Source of the DNA: Streptomyces sp. NBC_01283
Lineage (GTDB): Bacteria > Actinomycetota > Actinomycetes > Streptomycetales > Streptomycetaceae
Assembly (NCBI RefSeq): GCF_041435335.1
Contig: NZ_CP108430.1
Span: 3,516,501-3,580,500, forward strand
Reading direction: 5' to 3'
DNA length: 64,000 nt
The position numbers and the translations under genes were made by a program. The notes beneath the pieces were generated by a model, which was given only the letters and a program-made list of their open reading frames with translations, did not search any database and was not told where the DNA came from. Below, piece by piece: positions 43,937 through 52,787 of this stretch (positions are counted from its first letter, which is position 1; each line of letters starts with the position of its first letter).

Positions 43937-44833
43937 ATGCGACAGGTCATCGGTAAAGGGATGCTCGCGACCGCGGCCGCGACCAGCATCCTCTCCCTGT
44001 CCGGGACGCACGCGTTCGCCGCGGGCGCGGACGGCGTGGCGACGGATTCGCCCGGGATCTTGTCCGGGAACAGCGTGCAGGCCCCCGTGGAGGTGCCGGT
44101 GAACGCCTGCGGCAACTCCGCGAACGCGGTCGGCGTGGGCAACCCCACCATGGGCAACAGCTGCGCGAACTCCGAGGCCCCCAAGCAGCACGCCGAGGCC
44201 CCGAAGCGGCACGCCGCCGTCCCGAAGCAGCACGCCGTCGCCCCGAAGCGGGCGGCGACGCAGGAACCTGCGGCCACCAAGACGCACGACAGGTCCGGGC
44301 ACGGTTCGGGGCACGGGTCCGGGTACGGCGACGACTCGGACAGGGACGCCTACCAGGACACGCACGCGGGCACCCAGTCGCTGGCCGAGAGCGAGGCCAG
44401 CCACTCGCCCGGCATCCTGTCGGGCAACGACGTACAGGCTCTCCTGGACATCCCGGTCAACGCCTGCGGCAACACCGTGGACGTGATCGCCGCGCTCAAC
44501 CCGGCGTTCGGCAACGGCTGTGCCAACGGAGCGCCCGCACCGACGCCCCCGCAGCACGAGACGCCTCACTCGCCCGAGACGCCTCCCCGGTCCGTCGAGC
44601 CGCCGACCGACCGCGCCATGCCGCCGGTGAAGGCCGGTCAGCCGCCGCAGTACGTCGCGTCCTCGACCTCGCGGCAGATGCCGTCGGCCGCCCACGAGGC
44701 GCCGCACGCCGTCGCCCGGCTCGCCGAGACCGGAAGCGACCAGGACCTCCTGGCCGCCGCAGCGGCGAGCGCCGCTCTGCTGGTTGGCGGAGGGATCCTG
44801 TACCGCCGCGGGTTCGCCTCATCGGGCCGCTAG
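43937..44833 (+). CDS. chpA: Long chaplin with two chaplin domains and sortase signal (ChpA-like)
   Basis: A 298-residue wall-anchored chaplin. ATG 43937 follows AGAGGAAG. After the signal peptide (ending AFA near 27) come chaplin domain one (SPGILSGNSVQAPVEVPVNA, residues about 35-80), a linker with KQHAEAPKRHA-type repeats and a Gly/His/Ser stretch, chaplin domain two (about 153-200) and a Pro-rich stretch. The C-terminus carries the sorting signal LAETG at 262-266, a hydrophobic span and RRG, for sortase E-type attachment. Position matches ChpA in S. coelicolor. Confidence 0.95.
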   Translation: MRQVIGKGMLATAAATSILSLSGTHAFAAGADGVATDSPGILSGNSVQAPVEVPVNACGNSANAVGVGNPTMGNSCANSEAPKQHAEAPKRHAAVPKQHAVAPKRAATQEPAATKTHDRSGHGSGHGSGYGDDSDRDAYQDTHAGTQSLAESEASHSPGILSGNDVQALLDIPVNACGNTVDVIAALNPAFGNGCANGAPAPTPPQHETPHSPETPPRSVEPPTDRAMPPVKAGQPPQYVASSTSRQMPSAAHEAPHAVARLAETGSDQDLLAAAAASAALLVGGGILYRRGFASSGR

Positions 44834-44850
44834 TCCGCCCGGACAAGCCG

Positions 44851-44890
44851 CTGGCGGGGAAGAGACACCCGAGGGTCTCTTCCCCGCCAG
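44851..44890. terminator. Hairpin after the long chaplin gene
   Basis: CTGGCGGGGAAGAGAC (44851-44866) is fully complementary to GTCTCTTCCCCGCCAG (44875-44890), loop eight bases. Confidence 0.85.
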
Positions 44891-45079
44891 AACGGGAGGG
44901 GGGCCGGCCCGCGAAGGGGGTGTTGCCTACCCACGGCATGGAGCCGACGGCTGGCGGAGGGCAACCAGGCCCGTCCCATGACGACAGAGTCCACCACCTG
45001 ATCGCCGCGGACGAAGAACCGATTCACCCGTTCGCCGATGGCATCACCTGATCGGGTTCGCCAGAGCCGGGATTCCCGC

Positions 45080-46348
45080 TCAGTGCTTGACGGCGCCCAG
45101 GGGCGACCGGCGGCCCCGCTCGCCCGCCGGCGCCGGGACGGCGGAGCCCGCCGGGCCGTGCCGCAGGCTGCGCCGCACGCCCCGTACCAGCCGCTCCGCC
45201 GTGAACGAGGCCCCCTGCACGAAGCGCATCGCCGGGCCGAAGCTGCCCGCCGTCACCAGGCCCGCCAGGAACAGACCGGGGTACGACGACTCGAACCCGG
45301 TGGAGGCGTAGGGCTCGTCGGCGGCGTTCACCGCCAGGCTGCCGCGCACCTCCGGGGCCAGCAGGCCCAGGCGCGCGCCGGTGGCCTTGAATCCGGTGGC
45401 GGCGATGACGTGGTCCGTCTCGAAGTCCGGGCCGCCGCCGGTGCTGCCGACGGTGGCGAGCCGCACCCGGCCCGACGTGACCGACGCCGTGGCGACCTCG
45501 TGGTCGAGCAGCACCTCGACGCGTGACTCGACCCGGTCGCGCACCCACCAGGCCCCCGCGGGGCCGAGCGCCGAGGCGGAGATGCGGGCGCGCGTGGCCT
45601 CGGGGAGCCGCCGGAAGCCGCCCGGCACCTCGGCGTAGAACCAGTTGCGCCAGCCGCAGCCGAGGCCGCTGTGCGGGGCGCGGGCGGACTGCCACCACGG
45701 GCGCTTCCACTCCGGGGGCACGGTGTTCCAGCTCAGCCGGCGCGAGCGGGCGAGCACGCGCACGCGGGTGCCCTGCTCGGCGAGGAGCGCGGCGGTCTCC
45801 AGGGCCGCCTGGCCGCCGCCGATCACGGTGACGTCCCGGTCCCGGAAGCGGTCCAGGTCCCGGTGGTGGCTGCTGTGCGTGACGTGCTCCGGGCCGAGCC
45901 CGTGCAGGGCCGAGGGGATCTCGACGAAGGGGATCACGCCGACGGCCAGGGCCACCGTGCGGCCACGGACGGTCTGACCGTCGTCCGTGACCAGCTCGAA
46001 GCCGCCGGGGCAGGCGCCGACCGACGCCACCATGCGTTCGTCGACGTCCGGTACGGCGTGCCGCGCGAACCACAGGCCGTAGGAGGCGAACGTCTCCACG
46101 GAGATCGGTTCGCCGTGTCGGGCCCGCATCCCGTTGCGCTCGCAGTACGCGGCGAGGCCGTAGCGGCGCCGGGGGTCGGAGAGGTTCGACGCCCAGGGCT
46201 CCGACTTGAGGAACATGCCCCGCGGCATGTGGTCGCGCCAGGAGGCCATGGGTCTGCCGAAGACGCGTACGTCGAGTCCGGCACCGGCCGCGTGCGACGC
46301 GATGGAGAGACCGTAGGGCCCGGCTCCGACAACCAACAGGTCATACAT
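45080..46348 (-). CDS. FAD-dependent NAD(P)-binding monooxygenase-like protein
   Basis: A 422-residue two-dinucleotide-fold flavoprotein. It begins MYDLLVVGAGPYGLSIASHA (FAD), has a second Rossmann motif VTVIGGGQAALETA near residue 170 (NADPH), and a late ATGFKATGARL region as in flavin monooxygenases and lysine/ornithine hydroxylases. The substrate is unknown. ATG 46348 overlaps the stop of the ATP-grasp gene by one base, so the two are coupled and probably work in one pathway. Confidence 0.88.
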   Translation of the reverse strand: MYDLLVVGAGPYGLSIASHAAGAGLDVRVFGRPMASWRDHMPRGMFLKSEPWASNLSDPRRRYGLAAYCERNGMRARHGEPISVETFASYGLWFARHAVPDVDERMVASVGACPGGFELVTDDGQTVRGRTVALAVGVIPFVEIPSALHGLGPEHVTHSSHHRDLDRFRDRDVTVIGGGQAALETAALLAEQGTRVRVLARSRRLSWNTVPPEWKRPWWQSARAPHSGLGCGWRNWFYAEVPGGFRRLPEATRARISASALGPAGAWWVRDRVESRVEVLLDHEVATASVTSGRVRLATVGSTGGGPDFETDHVIAATGFKATGARLGLLAPEVRGSLAVNAADEPYASTGFESSYPGLFLAGLVTAGSFGPAMRFVQGASFTAERLVRGVRRSLRHGPAGSAVPAPAGERGRRSPLGAVKH

Positions 46349-47682
46349 CAGCAACTGCTCGCTCTCTCGTCATCGGTGCGGGCGTCCTCGGCGCGGCCGG
46401 GGCCGTCGGGCGTGCACACCTGGCGCACCATCCGCGCCCGCACGTCCTCCCCCGGGGGCGGTCCGGCGGGGCGCGCCGTCCGCCTCAGCCGGCCGAGGAG
46501 GCGCCGCGTCACGTGCCGGCACCACAGCACCCACATGGCGCGCGCGGGAGCCATGTCGTCGCGGGCGTGCCAGGCCAGCTCGCGGCGGTGGGCCGCGGTG
46601 GAGGCGGGCCCCGCCGTCATCAGGACGCGTACGGCGGCCAGCGGGGAGTAGTTCTCCACGACGAACGAGCGGCCCGGGAGAGCGGCGGCGGCCGGCAGCG
46701 GCCGGTGTGTCATGTCCAGGTGCTGGGCACGCACCACGTCCAGGTCGGCCCCGTCGGCGAACAGCCGGAACTGGGCGCCGGGCCGCGGGTTGAAGTCGAG
46801 CAGGCAGTGCTCGCCGGTCGCGGGGTCCACCCGGAAGTCGAGGTCGAAGATCCCCCGGTAGCCCAGGGTGCCGATCAGCCTCTCCACGCCGGCCCGCAGG
46901 CCCGGGTCGGGCGTCCACTCACCCACCGCCGTCAGACCGGCCCCGCGGGGCCAGGAGCGGTGCTTGCGGCCGGAGCCGCCGCCGCGCACGGACCCCGTCC
47001 GGTCGGCGTAACCGTGGACGAACCAGTCGCGCCCGGGGCCGCCCGGCAGGAAGGCCTGCAGCAGCAGGCGGCTGCCCGCCTCCTCGCTGCGCCGGTAGAG
47101 CTCCTGGGCCTGGTCGGCCGACCGCACCAGGACCGTGCTGCGCAGGTCCGTCCCGGCGGGGACCAGCCACGGGCGGCTCCACTTGGCCACTACAGGAAGC
47201 CCCAACCGCCGTACGGCTGCGGCTGCCTGGGCCGGGCTCCGCGGGAGGAGCGTCACCGGGTGGGGGATCCCGGCCGCGGCGCACACCTGGGCCAGCGTCG
47301 CCTTGTCGGCCACCCGCTCCGCGAGTCCGCTCGCCTGGTCCGGCAGGAGATAGGTGGCGCACAGGTCCTTCTGCAGGCGTCCGATCGCGAGGGCTCCGGC
47401 GTCGTCCATGGGAATGAGGACGGACGGTCTGGCCACCCGGTGGGAGATGCGGCGCAATACGGCGGCGATTTCCCCGAGGGACGCGCCCGGCGGCGGTGGA
47501 GGGTGCGTCTGGTGCAGATAGCGGGATCTGCGCACCGGGCTCTCCGCGGATTCCGCGGCGGCCACATGCACCTCCACTCCCGCGCGGCCCAGCGACCGGA
47601 CAGCTCCGAGTGTGCCGTGATGAAAAGGGTTCCGATCGATCCGCAGCAGAACCGCGGGGACTCGGGTGTCGAGAGTTAGCAC
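46348..47682 (-). CDS. ATP-grasp ligase-like protein
   Basis: A protein of about 444 residues of the ATP-grasp superfamily (carboxylate-amine/thiol ligases). It shows an N-terminal pre-ATP domain (RNPFHHGTLGAVRSLGRAGV), the ATP-binding core with ADKATLAQVCAAAGIPHP and VVAKWSRPW, and the C-terminal metal-binding signature FDLDFRVDPATG, LLDFNPRPG. It probably joins an amino group to a carboxylate made in the same pathway as the coupled monooxygenase. GTG 47682 has GAGAG upstream; a TTG at 47688 is an alternative. Confidence 0.87.
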   Translation of the reverse strand: MLTLDTRVPAVLLRIDRNPFHHGTLGAVRSLGRAGVEVHVAAAESAESPVRRSRYLHQTHPPPPPGASLGEIAAVLRRISHRVARPSVLIPMDDAGALAIGRLQKDLCATYLLPDQASGLAERVADKATLAQVCAAAGIPHPVTLLPRSPAQAAAAVRRLGLPVVAKWSRPWLVPAGTDLRSTVLVRSADQAQELYRRSEEAGSRLLLQAFLPGGPGRDWFVHGYADRTGSVRGGGSGRKHRSWPRGAGLTAVGEWTPDPGLRAGVERLIGTLGYRGIFDLDFRVDPATGEHCLLDFNPRPGAQFRLFADGADLDVVRAQHLDMTHRPLPAAAALPGRSFVVENYSPLAAVRVLMTAGPASTAAHRRELAWHARDDMAPARAMWVLWCRHVTRRLLGRLRRTARPAGPPPGEDVRARMVRQVCTPDGPGRAEDARTDDERASSC

Positions 47683-47812
47683 GGCCAAATTCTCTCAATT
47701 CGATCCCCCATGCGGGCGATGGGCACGCCCAAAGGATTAGGGGCTCGATTGGCGCAATAGAAATACATATGACTGAGTGTCAGTAGACGGAGGCGCAGCA
47801 TGAGGAGCGACC

Positions 47813-49087
47813 ATGGCCTTGCAGAGACGCCAGACCACCAGTAAACGGCTGGCATTCATTGCCACCGGAATCGTTGCATCGGCAGCCCTCGCCGTCGGAC
47901 CCGGCTACGCGTGGGGAGCCGGCCAGGACCCCGAACCACCGGCCGCCCTGCCCGGTCTGCCGACGGCGGCACCTGTCCCGGTCCCCTCCCCGGCCGCCCC
48001 GACACCCCCGGTCGGTCCGCTCGCCCCGTCCGGCGTGCAGCCCGTCGCGACGCCGAGCCCCGCGGACGCGGCCAAGGCGGCCGGGAAGCCCGCGTTCGGG
48101 GCCTACCTCGCCTACGGGCCCCAGGGCGTGCAGCGCATGGCCGAGCTCAGCAAGTGGCTGGGCGGCGCCGAGCTGCGCGTGGGGCACACCTACCTGCCGG
48201 GCGACCGGTGGAGCAACATCGCGGGGGCTCCGGACTTCCTGGAGAGCTGGGCCGAGTGGCGGCGCGAGAAGGACAACCGGCTCTTCGTGCTCAACGTCCC
48301 CATGATGGAGCGAAACGAGGACCACGTCGGCGACTCGGAGGTGCGTTCGCTCCTCGCCCGCGGCGCCGCGGGCGATTTCGACGAGCATTACCGCGCCCTC
48401 GCCGAACGGCTCGTGAAGCTGAAGGTCCCGGACACCGTGGTGGTGCTCGGCTGGGAGATGAACGGCACCACGTACACCCATCGGTGCGGGCCCGACCCGG
48501 AGGCCTGGAAGAAGTACTGGAAGCGCATCGTCACGACGATGCGTTCGGTGCCGGGACAGAAGTTCAAGTTCGACTTCACGCCGAACAGGGGCCGGGACGC
48601 CATTCCCTGGACGCAGTGCTATCCCGGGGACGACGTCGTGGACATCGTCGGAATGGACTCGTACGACCAGCCGACGGGCACCGATTTCGCCGAGCAGGTC
48701 AGCGAGCCGTACGGCCTGAAACAGCACGTGGAATTCGCGAAGGCCCACGGCAAGGACATCTCCTACCCGGAGTGGGGCCTTTTCCGTAACGGCGACAACG
48801 AGGAGTACATGCGGAAGATGCTCGCCTGGATGGACGAGCACAAACCGCTGTACAACACCGTCACCGACTACTGCCCGCACGGCGTGTGGCAGTGCGGGGA
48901 CAACCCCAAGTCGTCCAAGGCCTACCGCTCCCTGCTCTTCGGCCGTACGGACACCGAGCCCACCGCCCCGGAGCCGACGCAGCCCACGACGCCGCCCAAC
49001 TGTTCGCCGCTGAACCTGGGCGAGTGGGTCGAGCACTGGCTCGGCGGCAAGCTCTGTATGCGCCTCGACTGGTACAAGCGGCCGTAG
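47813..49087 (+). CDS. Secreted GH26-like glycoside hydrolase
   Basis: A 424-residue exported protein: signal peptide ending near 38, a Pro/Ala-rich linker to 95, then a GH26/mannanase-like barrel. Acid/base glutamate is in VVLGWEMNGT, the second glutamate in SYPEWGLF, and VDIVGMDSYDQP supports clan-A architecture. The C-terminal 50 residues have a short Pro/Thr linker and a two-cysteine segment. Its gene converges with the polysaccharide operon (10 bp between stops), so it probably trims or releases that surface polysaccharide. Confidence 0.87.
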   Translation: MALQRRQTTSKRLAFIATGIVASAALAVGPGYAWGAGQDPEPPAALPGLPTAAPVPVPSPAAPTPPVGPLAPSGVQPVATPSPADAAKAAGKPAFGAYLAYGPQGVQRMAELSKWLGGAELRVGHTYLPGDRWSNIAGAPDFLESWAEWRREKDNRLFVLNVPMMERNEDHVGDSEVRSLLARGAAGDFDEHYRALAERLVKLKVPDTVVVLGWEMNGTTYTHRCGPDPEAWKKYWKRIVTTMRSVPGQKFKFDFTPNRGRDAIPWTQCYPGDDVVDIVGMDSYDQPTGTDFAEQVSEPYGLKQHVEFAKAHGKDISYPEWGLFRNGDNEEYMRKMLAWMDEHKPLYNTVTDYCPHGVWQCGDNPKSSKAYRSLLFGRTDTEPTAPEPTQPTTPPNCSPLNLGEWVEHWLGGKLCMRLDWYKRP

Positions 49088-49097
49088 GGAAGGGCGC

Positions 49098-50216
49098 TCA
49101 GGACTGTTTCCGGCGTTCCTGGCGTTCCCGGCGCTTGCGCAGGAGCTCCTTGCCCCGGCTGCGGGCCGCCGCGTCCCATGCGGCGGCCCGCAGCACGGGG
49201 GCGGTGCGTCTGCGGGCGAGGAGCAGGCGGTGGTTGACGGCCTCCTCGGGTCGCCAGTGGTGCTTGTACGGTTCGTTGCCGCGCAGGAGGCTCAGGACCC
49301 GGCTCCGGTCGCCCTCGGTGTGCTGCGCGCAGGCGTTCAGGAGCATCGTCGCCACGTCGACCTTCCGCTCGCGCAGTCGCGGATGCGCCCCGTACAGATA
49401 GCCGCCGATCAGGTGCGGCGACAGCAGGGTCAGATCGGCCGCCACCACGGCGTCGTCGAGCCGGAACTCGGTGACCACCGCGTCGCCCGACCTGACCATG
49501 AGCCCCACCGACCTGATCAGGTGCTCGGAGAACCGCTCCTGGAGGTGCTCGGACGTCACCTTGCGTCCCTGCCACTGGAGTTGGTGCAGGTGCAGGAGCG
49601 TGCGCACCGATGCGTCCACCTCGTCGTGCCGTACGATCCGCCGCTCGACGCCGAGCGCGTCGATCTTGCGGATCTTGGCGCGGGCCCGCTGGGCGCGCGG
49701 CGCGGGCAGCCGCCCGAGCAGTTCCTCCATCGAGGCCGCGGGCAGCTCCAGGCAGAGCGAGTCCACGAGGCGGAGCCGGGGTCCGCGCCAGCTTTCGTAG
49801 ATGCGCTCCACGGCCGCTCCCGACCGGACCTCGCGGAAGTCGATCAGCGCGGTGCGGGCCAGTTCCGACAGGCCGTCGGCCAGCGCGGCCGCGGCCTCGT
49901 CGGCGAACGCGTCGTCGAGCAGCACGTCGGTGAAGTCGGAGATCGCGCCGCCCAGCGGCACGAGCGCGGGGAGCGGGACGTACGCGCGCATCAGCGGGGC
50001 CGCGGCGACGAGCTCGCCGTCCTTGCGCACGAGGACCACGCGGAGCCGCCCGCGGGTTCCGTAGGAGAGCCACCACGAGTGCAGCCAGGCGTGGCTCTGG
50101 AACGGCGTCGCCGTGCGGCATCTGCGGTGCAGCCGGGCCCACGCCGCGGCGAGGCTGCCGAACTCGGCCTCGTCCGTGCAGAGTTCGACCGTCAGTGCGC
50201 TGTCGGCCACCTCCAT
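49098..50216 (-). CDS. GNAT-type acyltransferase (CelD/BcsL-like)
   Basis: A 372-residue double-GNAT-fold protein, last gene of the polysaccharide operon. It shows TPFQSHAWLHSWWLSYG near residue 40 and LRGNEPYKHHWRPE near the end, the signature of the Acetyltransf_6/CelD family found in exopolysaccharide and cellulose-like clusters. It may acylate sugars or their amino groups. ATG 50216 overlaps the stop of the Wzz-like gene by one base. Confidence 0.88.
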   Translation of the reverse strand: MEVADSALTVELCTDEAEFGSLAAAWARLHRRCRTATPFQSHAWLHSWWLSYGTRGRLRVVLVRKDGELVAAAPLMRAYVPLPALVPLGGAISDFTDVLLDDAFADEAAAALADGLSELARTALIDFREVRSGAAVERIYESWRGPRLRLVDSLCLELPAASMEELLGRLPAPRAQRARAKIRKIDALGVERRIVRHDEVDASVRTLLHLHQLQWQGRKVTSEHLQERFSEHLIRSVGLMVRSGDAVVTEFRLDDAVVAADLTLLSPHLIGGYLYGAHPRLRERKVDVATMLLNACAQHTEGDRSRVLSLLRGNEPYKHHWRPEEAVNHRLLLARRRTAPVLRAAAWDAAARSRGKELLRKRRERQERRKQS

Positions 50217-50875
50217 CACCTCTCCCGGTTGAGGTCGGCGGACTGCGCGGGTCCCGGTACCGCGGCCGACGGCGCGTCCTCGGCGCGGCGGGGGCGCACG
50301 AGGAGGGCGAGCCCGCCGAGCAGGCCTCCGGCGCTGGCGCCCACCAGGGCGGTCATCGGCGCCGTCGCCGATGCGGGGTCCGCGGGCTTGACCGCACGGG
50401 AGAGCTGCAGGAGGCGTACCCGCGTGCGGTCCTTGGTGTGGTTCGCGTTCTCGGTCAGGGAGCGCGAGACCGCGTTGGCGATGTCGGCCGCCTTGCCGGC
50501 CTGGGCCGCGGTCGCCGAGATGGAGATCATCGGGGCGTCGGGCGAGGTGGCCGCCCGTACGCTCTCGCGCAGCGTCCCGGGCGAGACGCCCGACTCCACC
50601 TGGGCGTCGCCGAGCACGGCGAGCTGGGTGGCGACGCGGCCGTACGCCGTGGCGAAGCCCAGTGCGGCGGTGGGGTCGGAGTCCTTCTGCGGGACGGCGA
50701 TCACATAGCTGGTGGCGGTGTACTCGGGTGTCTTGACCACGCCGTACAGACCGCCGGTGAGGGCGCCGATGGCAGCTCCCGCCGGGAGGATCCACCACGC
50801 GGGCAGTCGCTTCACGCGGGCCAGCATCGGGGCCGGTCCTGCCGGGCGGTGCCGCCTGCTGAGGGTATCGGTCAT
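50216..50875 (-). CDS. Wzz-like chain-length determinant protein
   Basis: A 219-residue membrane protein with spans near residues 28-48 and 170-190 flanking an extracellular region, the Wzz/CpsC layout; the conserved Pro-rich second span reads PMTALVGASAGGLLGGLAL. No tyrosine kinase domain is attached or encoded nearby. It would set polysaccharide length. Both ends overlap neighbours by one base (TGATG). Confidence 0.85.
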   Translation of the reverse strand: MTDTLSRRHRPAGPAPMLARVKRLPAWWILPAGAAIGALTGGLYGVVKTPEYTATSYVIAVPQKDSDPTAALGFATAYGRVATQLAVLGDAQVESGVSPGTLRESVRAATSPDAPMISISATAAQAGKAADIANAVSRSLTENANHTKDRTRVRLLQLSRAVKPADPASATAPMTALVGASAGGLLGGLALLVRPRRAEDAPSAAVPGPAQSADLNRER

Positions 50876-52005
50876 CAGGAACTCACTCTCGGGGTCGAGC
50901 CGGAGGCTGCTGCCTCGTAGACATGCATCAGCTGTGCCGCGCTGCGGGTGATGCCGTAGTGGTGCGCGGCCGCCAGGGGCAGCCGCGCCCGTGACCCCGC
51001 CGACCGAGCCCGCAGCAGCGCCCGCGCGAAGGAGTCCGGGTCGCCCGTGACGCGCTCGGCGCCGCTGTCCGCCCCCGGCGGGAGGTCCTCGACGGCGGGG
51101 CACCGCACGTAGAGCACCGGCAGACCGGCGGCGAGGCCCTCGACGACGGCAAGGCCGAAGGCCTCCTCGGGTGACGGCGACGCGAGGACGTCCATGGCGG
51201 CGAGGAGCGCGGGCAGGTCGGCCCCCTGCCCGGACAGATGAGGCCGCTCCCCCGCGAACAACACCCGGTCAGCCACGCCCAGTTGGGCGGCCGTCGCGCG
51301 CAGCCTTGCCTCGTCGGGGCCGCCGCCCACCAGCAGTACGCGCACGTCCTGGGGCAGCGCGGCCAGGGCGTGCAGCAGGACGTCGAACCGCTTGCCGGGG
51401 GCCAGCCGCCCGACCCCGCCGACGACGAACGCCGCGTCCGGGAGCCCCAGTTGACGGCGGGCGGCGATCCGGGCCCGGGGGTCGAAGCGGAACCGCTCGA
51501 CGTCGATGCCGTTCGGGACGACGTGGATGCGCTGCCGTGGCACCCCCCAGCGGCTGAGCCGCTCGGCGACGGACGGGGAGACCGCCACCGTGGCCCGGCC
51601 CAGGCGCTCGCCGGTCAGGTACAGCGCGCGAACGCCCGGGGTCAGCGGCCGTCCCTCCATCTGCGAGTCGCCGAGGGAGTGTTCGGTGGCCACGACGGCG
51701 CGCTTCCCCGCGAGGCGGGCGGCGACGCGCCCGTAGAGACAGGCGCGGAACAGGTGGGTGTGCACGAGGTCGTAGCCGCCGCCGCGGATGACCTTCACGA
51801 GGCGGGGCACGGCGCCCAGGTCGCGGTTGCCGGACATGCCCAGGTGGATGACGCGCACCCCGTCGGCCGTCAGGCCCTCGGCGACCGGTCCCGGATTGGT
51901 GAGGGTGACGACGTCGCAGTCGACCGGCAAGTGGCGCAGAAGAAGCCGCAGTTGCTGTTCGGCACCGCCGACGCCGAGGCCGGTGATGATGTGCAGGGCC
52001 CTCAT
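50875..52005 (-). CDS. Glycosyltransferase family 4
   Basis: A 376-residue GT-B glycosyltransferase. N-terminal MRALHIITGLGVGGAEQQLR is the acceptor-domain glycine loop; the C-terminal donor domain has VGRLAPGKRFD and the E-x7-E motif (PSPEEAFGLAVVEG). It starts inside the stop of the deacetylase gene (ATGA overlap). It adds a sugar to the lipid-linked repeat unit; donor and acceptor cannot be read from sequence. Confidence 0.93.
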   Translation of the reverse strand: MRALHIITGLGVGGAEQQLRLLLRHLPVDCDVVTLTNPGPVAEGLTADGVRVIHLGMSGNRDLGAVPRLVKVIRGGGYDLVHTHLFRACLYGRVAARLAGKRAVVATEHSLGDSQMEGRPLTPGVRALYLTGERLGRATVAVSPSVAERLSRWGVPRQRIHVVPNGIDVERFRFDPRARIAARRQLGLPDAAFVVGGVGRLAPGKRFDVLLHALAALPQDVRVLLVGGGPDEARLRATAAQLGVADRVLFAGERPHLSGQGADLPALLAAMDVLASPSPEEAFGLAVVEGLAAGLPVLYVRCPAVEDLPPGADSGAERVTGDPDSFARALLRARSAGSRARLPLAAAHHYGITRSAAQLMHVYEAAASGSTPRVSS

Positions 52006-52787
52006 CCGGTCACCGCCGGTTCGCGGACCGCGCGGCGGCGCAGCCGGTTCAGCCGCAGCTTCAGCTGGAGCCGCAGGGCGGTGTCCTCCTGCCCGATGTG
52101 GACGCGGGGCAGGGCGTGCACCCCGGTCAGGGGGCCCGGGGAGATCGCGCACGCGTAGCGGTAGCCGGCCGCTCGCACGGTGTCGACGACGCGCTGGTCG
52201 ACGGTGCCGTACGGGTAGCAGAAGCCCTCGACCTCGCGGCCGATGAGGTCGGAGAGTGCGACCCGGCTGCCGCTGGTCTCCTGCCACAGCAGCCGGTCGT
52301 CCGCCCGGGTGAGGTCGACGTGCGTCAGGCCGTGCGAGGCGACCTCCATCCCTTCGGCGGCTGCGTGGCGGATGCCCGCCGCGTCGAGCAGCGGTTTGCG
52401 CGGGCCAAGCGGATCCCACGCGTTGTCGCCCGCGAGGCGGCCCGGGAGCACGAAGACGGTGGCGTCGAAGTCGTAGCGGTGCAGGAGCGGCAGGGCGTGG
52501 TCGACGAAGTCCGTGTACCCATCGTCGAAGGTGAGGCCCACCAGGTCGCGCCCCTCGCCACGAGCCCGCGCCATGAGGAGCCGCGACATGCTCACGCCGC
52601 GCAGGCCCTGTCTGCGCAGCCAGCGCAGTTGGGCGGCCAGGCGTTCCGGCGAGACGGTGATCTTGTAGGGGTCGTCCGCGCAGGTGTCCACGGAGTGGTA
52701 CATCGCCACCCACATCGGCGCTTCGGGCAGCCAGTGCCGCGTGCGCCGTGATCGGGGGGTCTCACCGAATGCTGTGTCAACGGACAT
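52002..52787 (-). CDS. Polysaccharide deacetylase
   Basis: A 261-residue NodB-homology (carbohydrate esterase 4) enzyme. Motif 1 LTFDDGYTDF gives the catalytic and metal Asp near residue 86, motif 2 SHGLTHVDL gives the metal His pair, and CYPYGT is motif 3. No signal peptide is visible, so it may act in the cytoplasm or be held by partners. It probably removes acetyl groups from N-acetyl sugars of the polymer. The start overlaps the flippase gene by 11 bp. Confidence 0.93.
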   Translation of the reverse strand: MSVDTAFGETPRSRRTRHWLPEAPMWVAMYHSVDTCADDPYKITVSPERLAAQLRWLRRQGLRGVSMSRLLMARARGEGRDLVGLTFDDGYTDFVDHALPLLHRYDFDATVFVLPGRLAGDNAWDPLGPRKPLLDAAGIRHAAAEGMEVASHGLTHVDLTRADDRLLWQETSGSRVALSDLIGREVEGFCYPYGTVDQRVVDTVRAAGYRYACAISPGPLTGVHALPRVHIGQEDTALRLQLKLRLNRLRRRAVREPAVTG

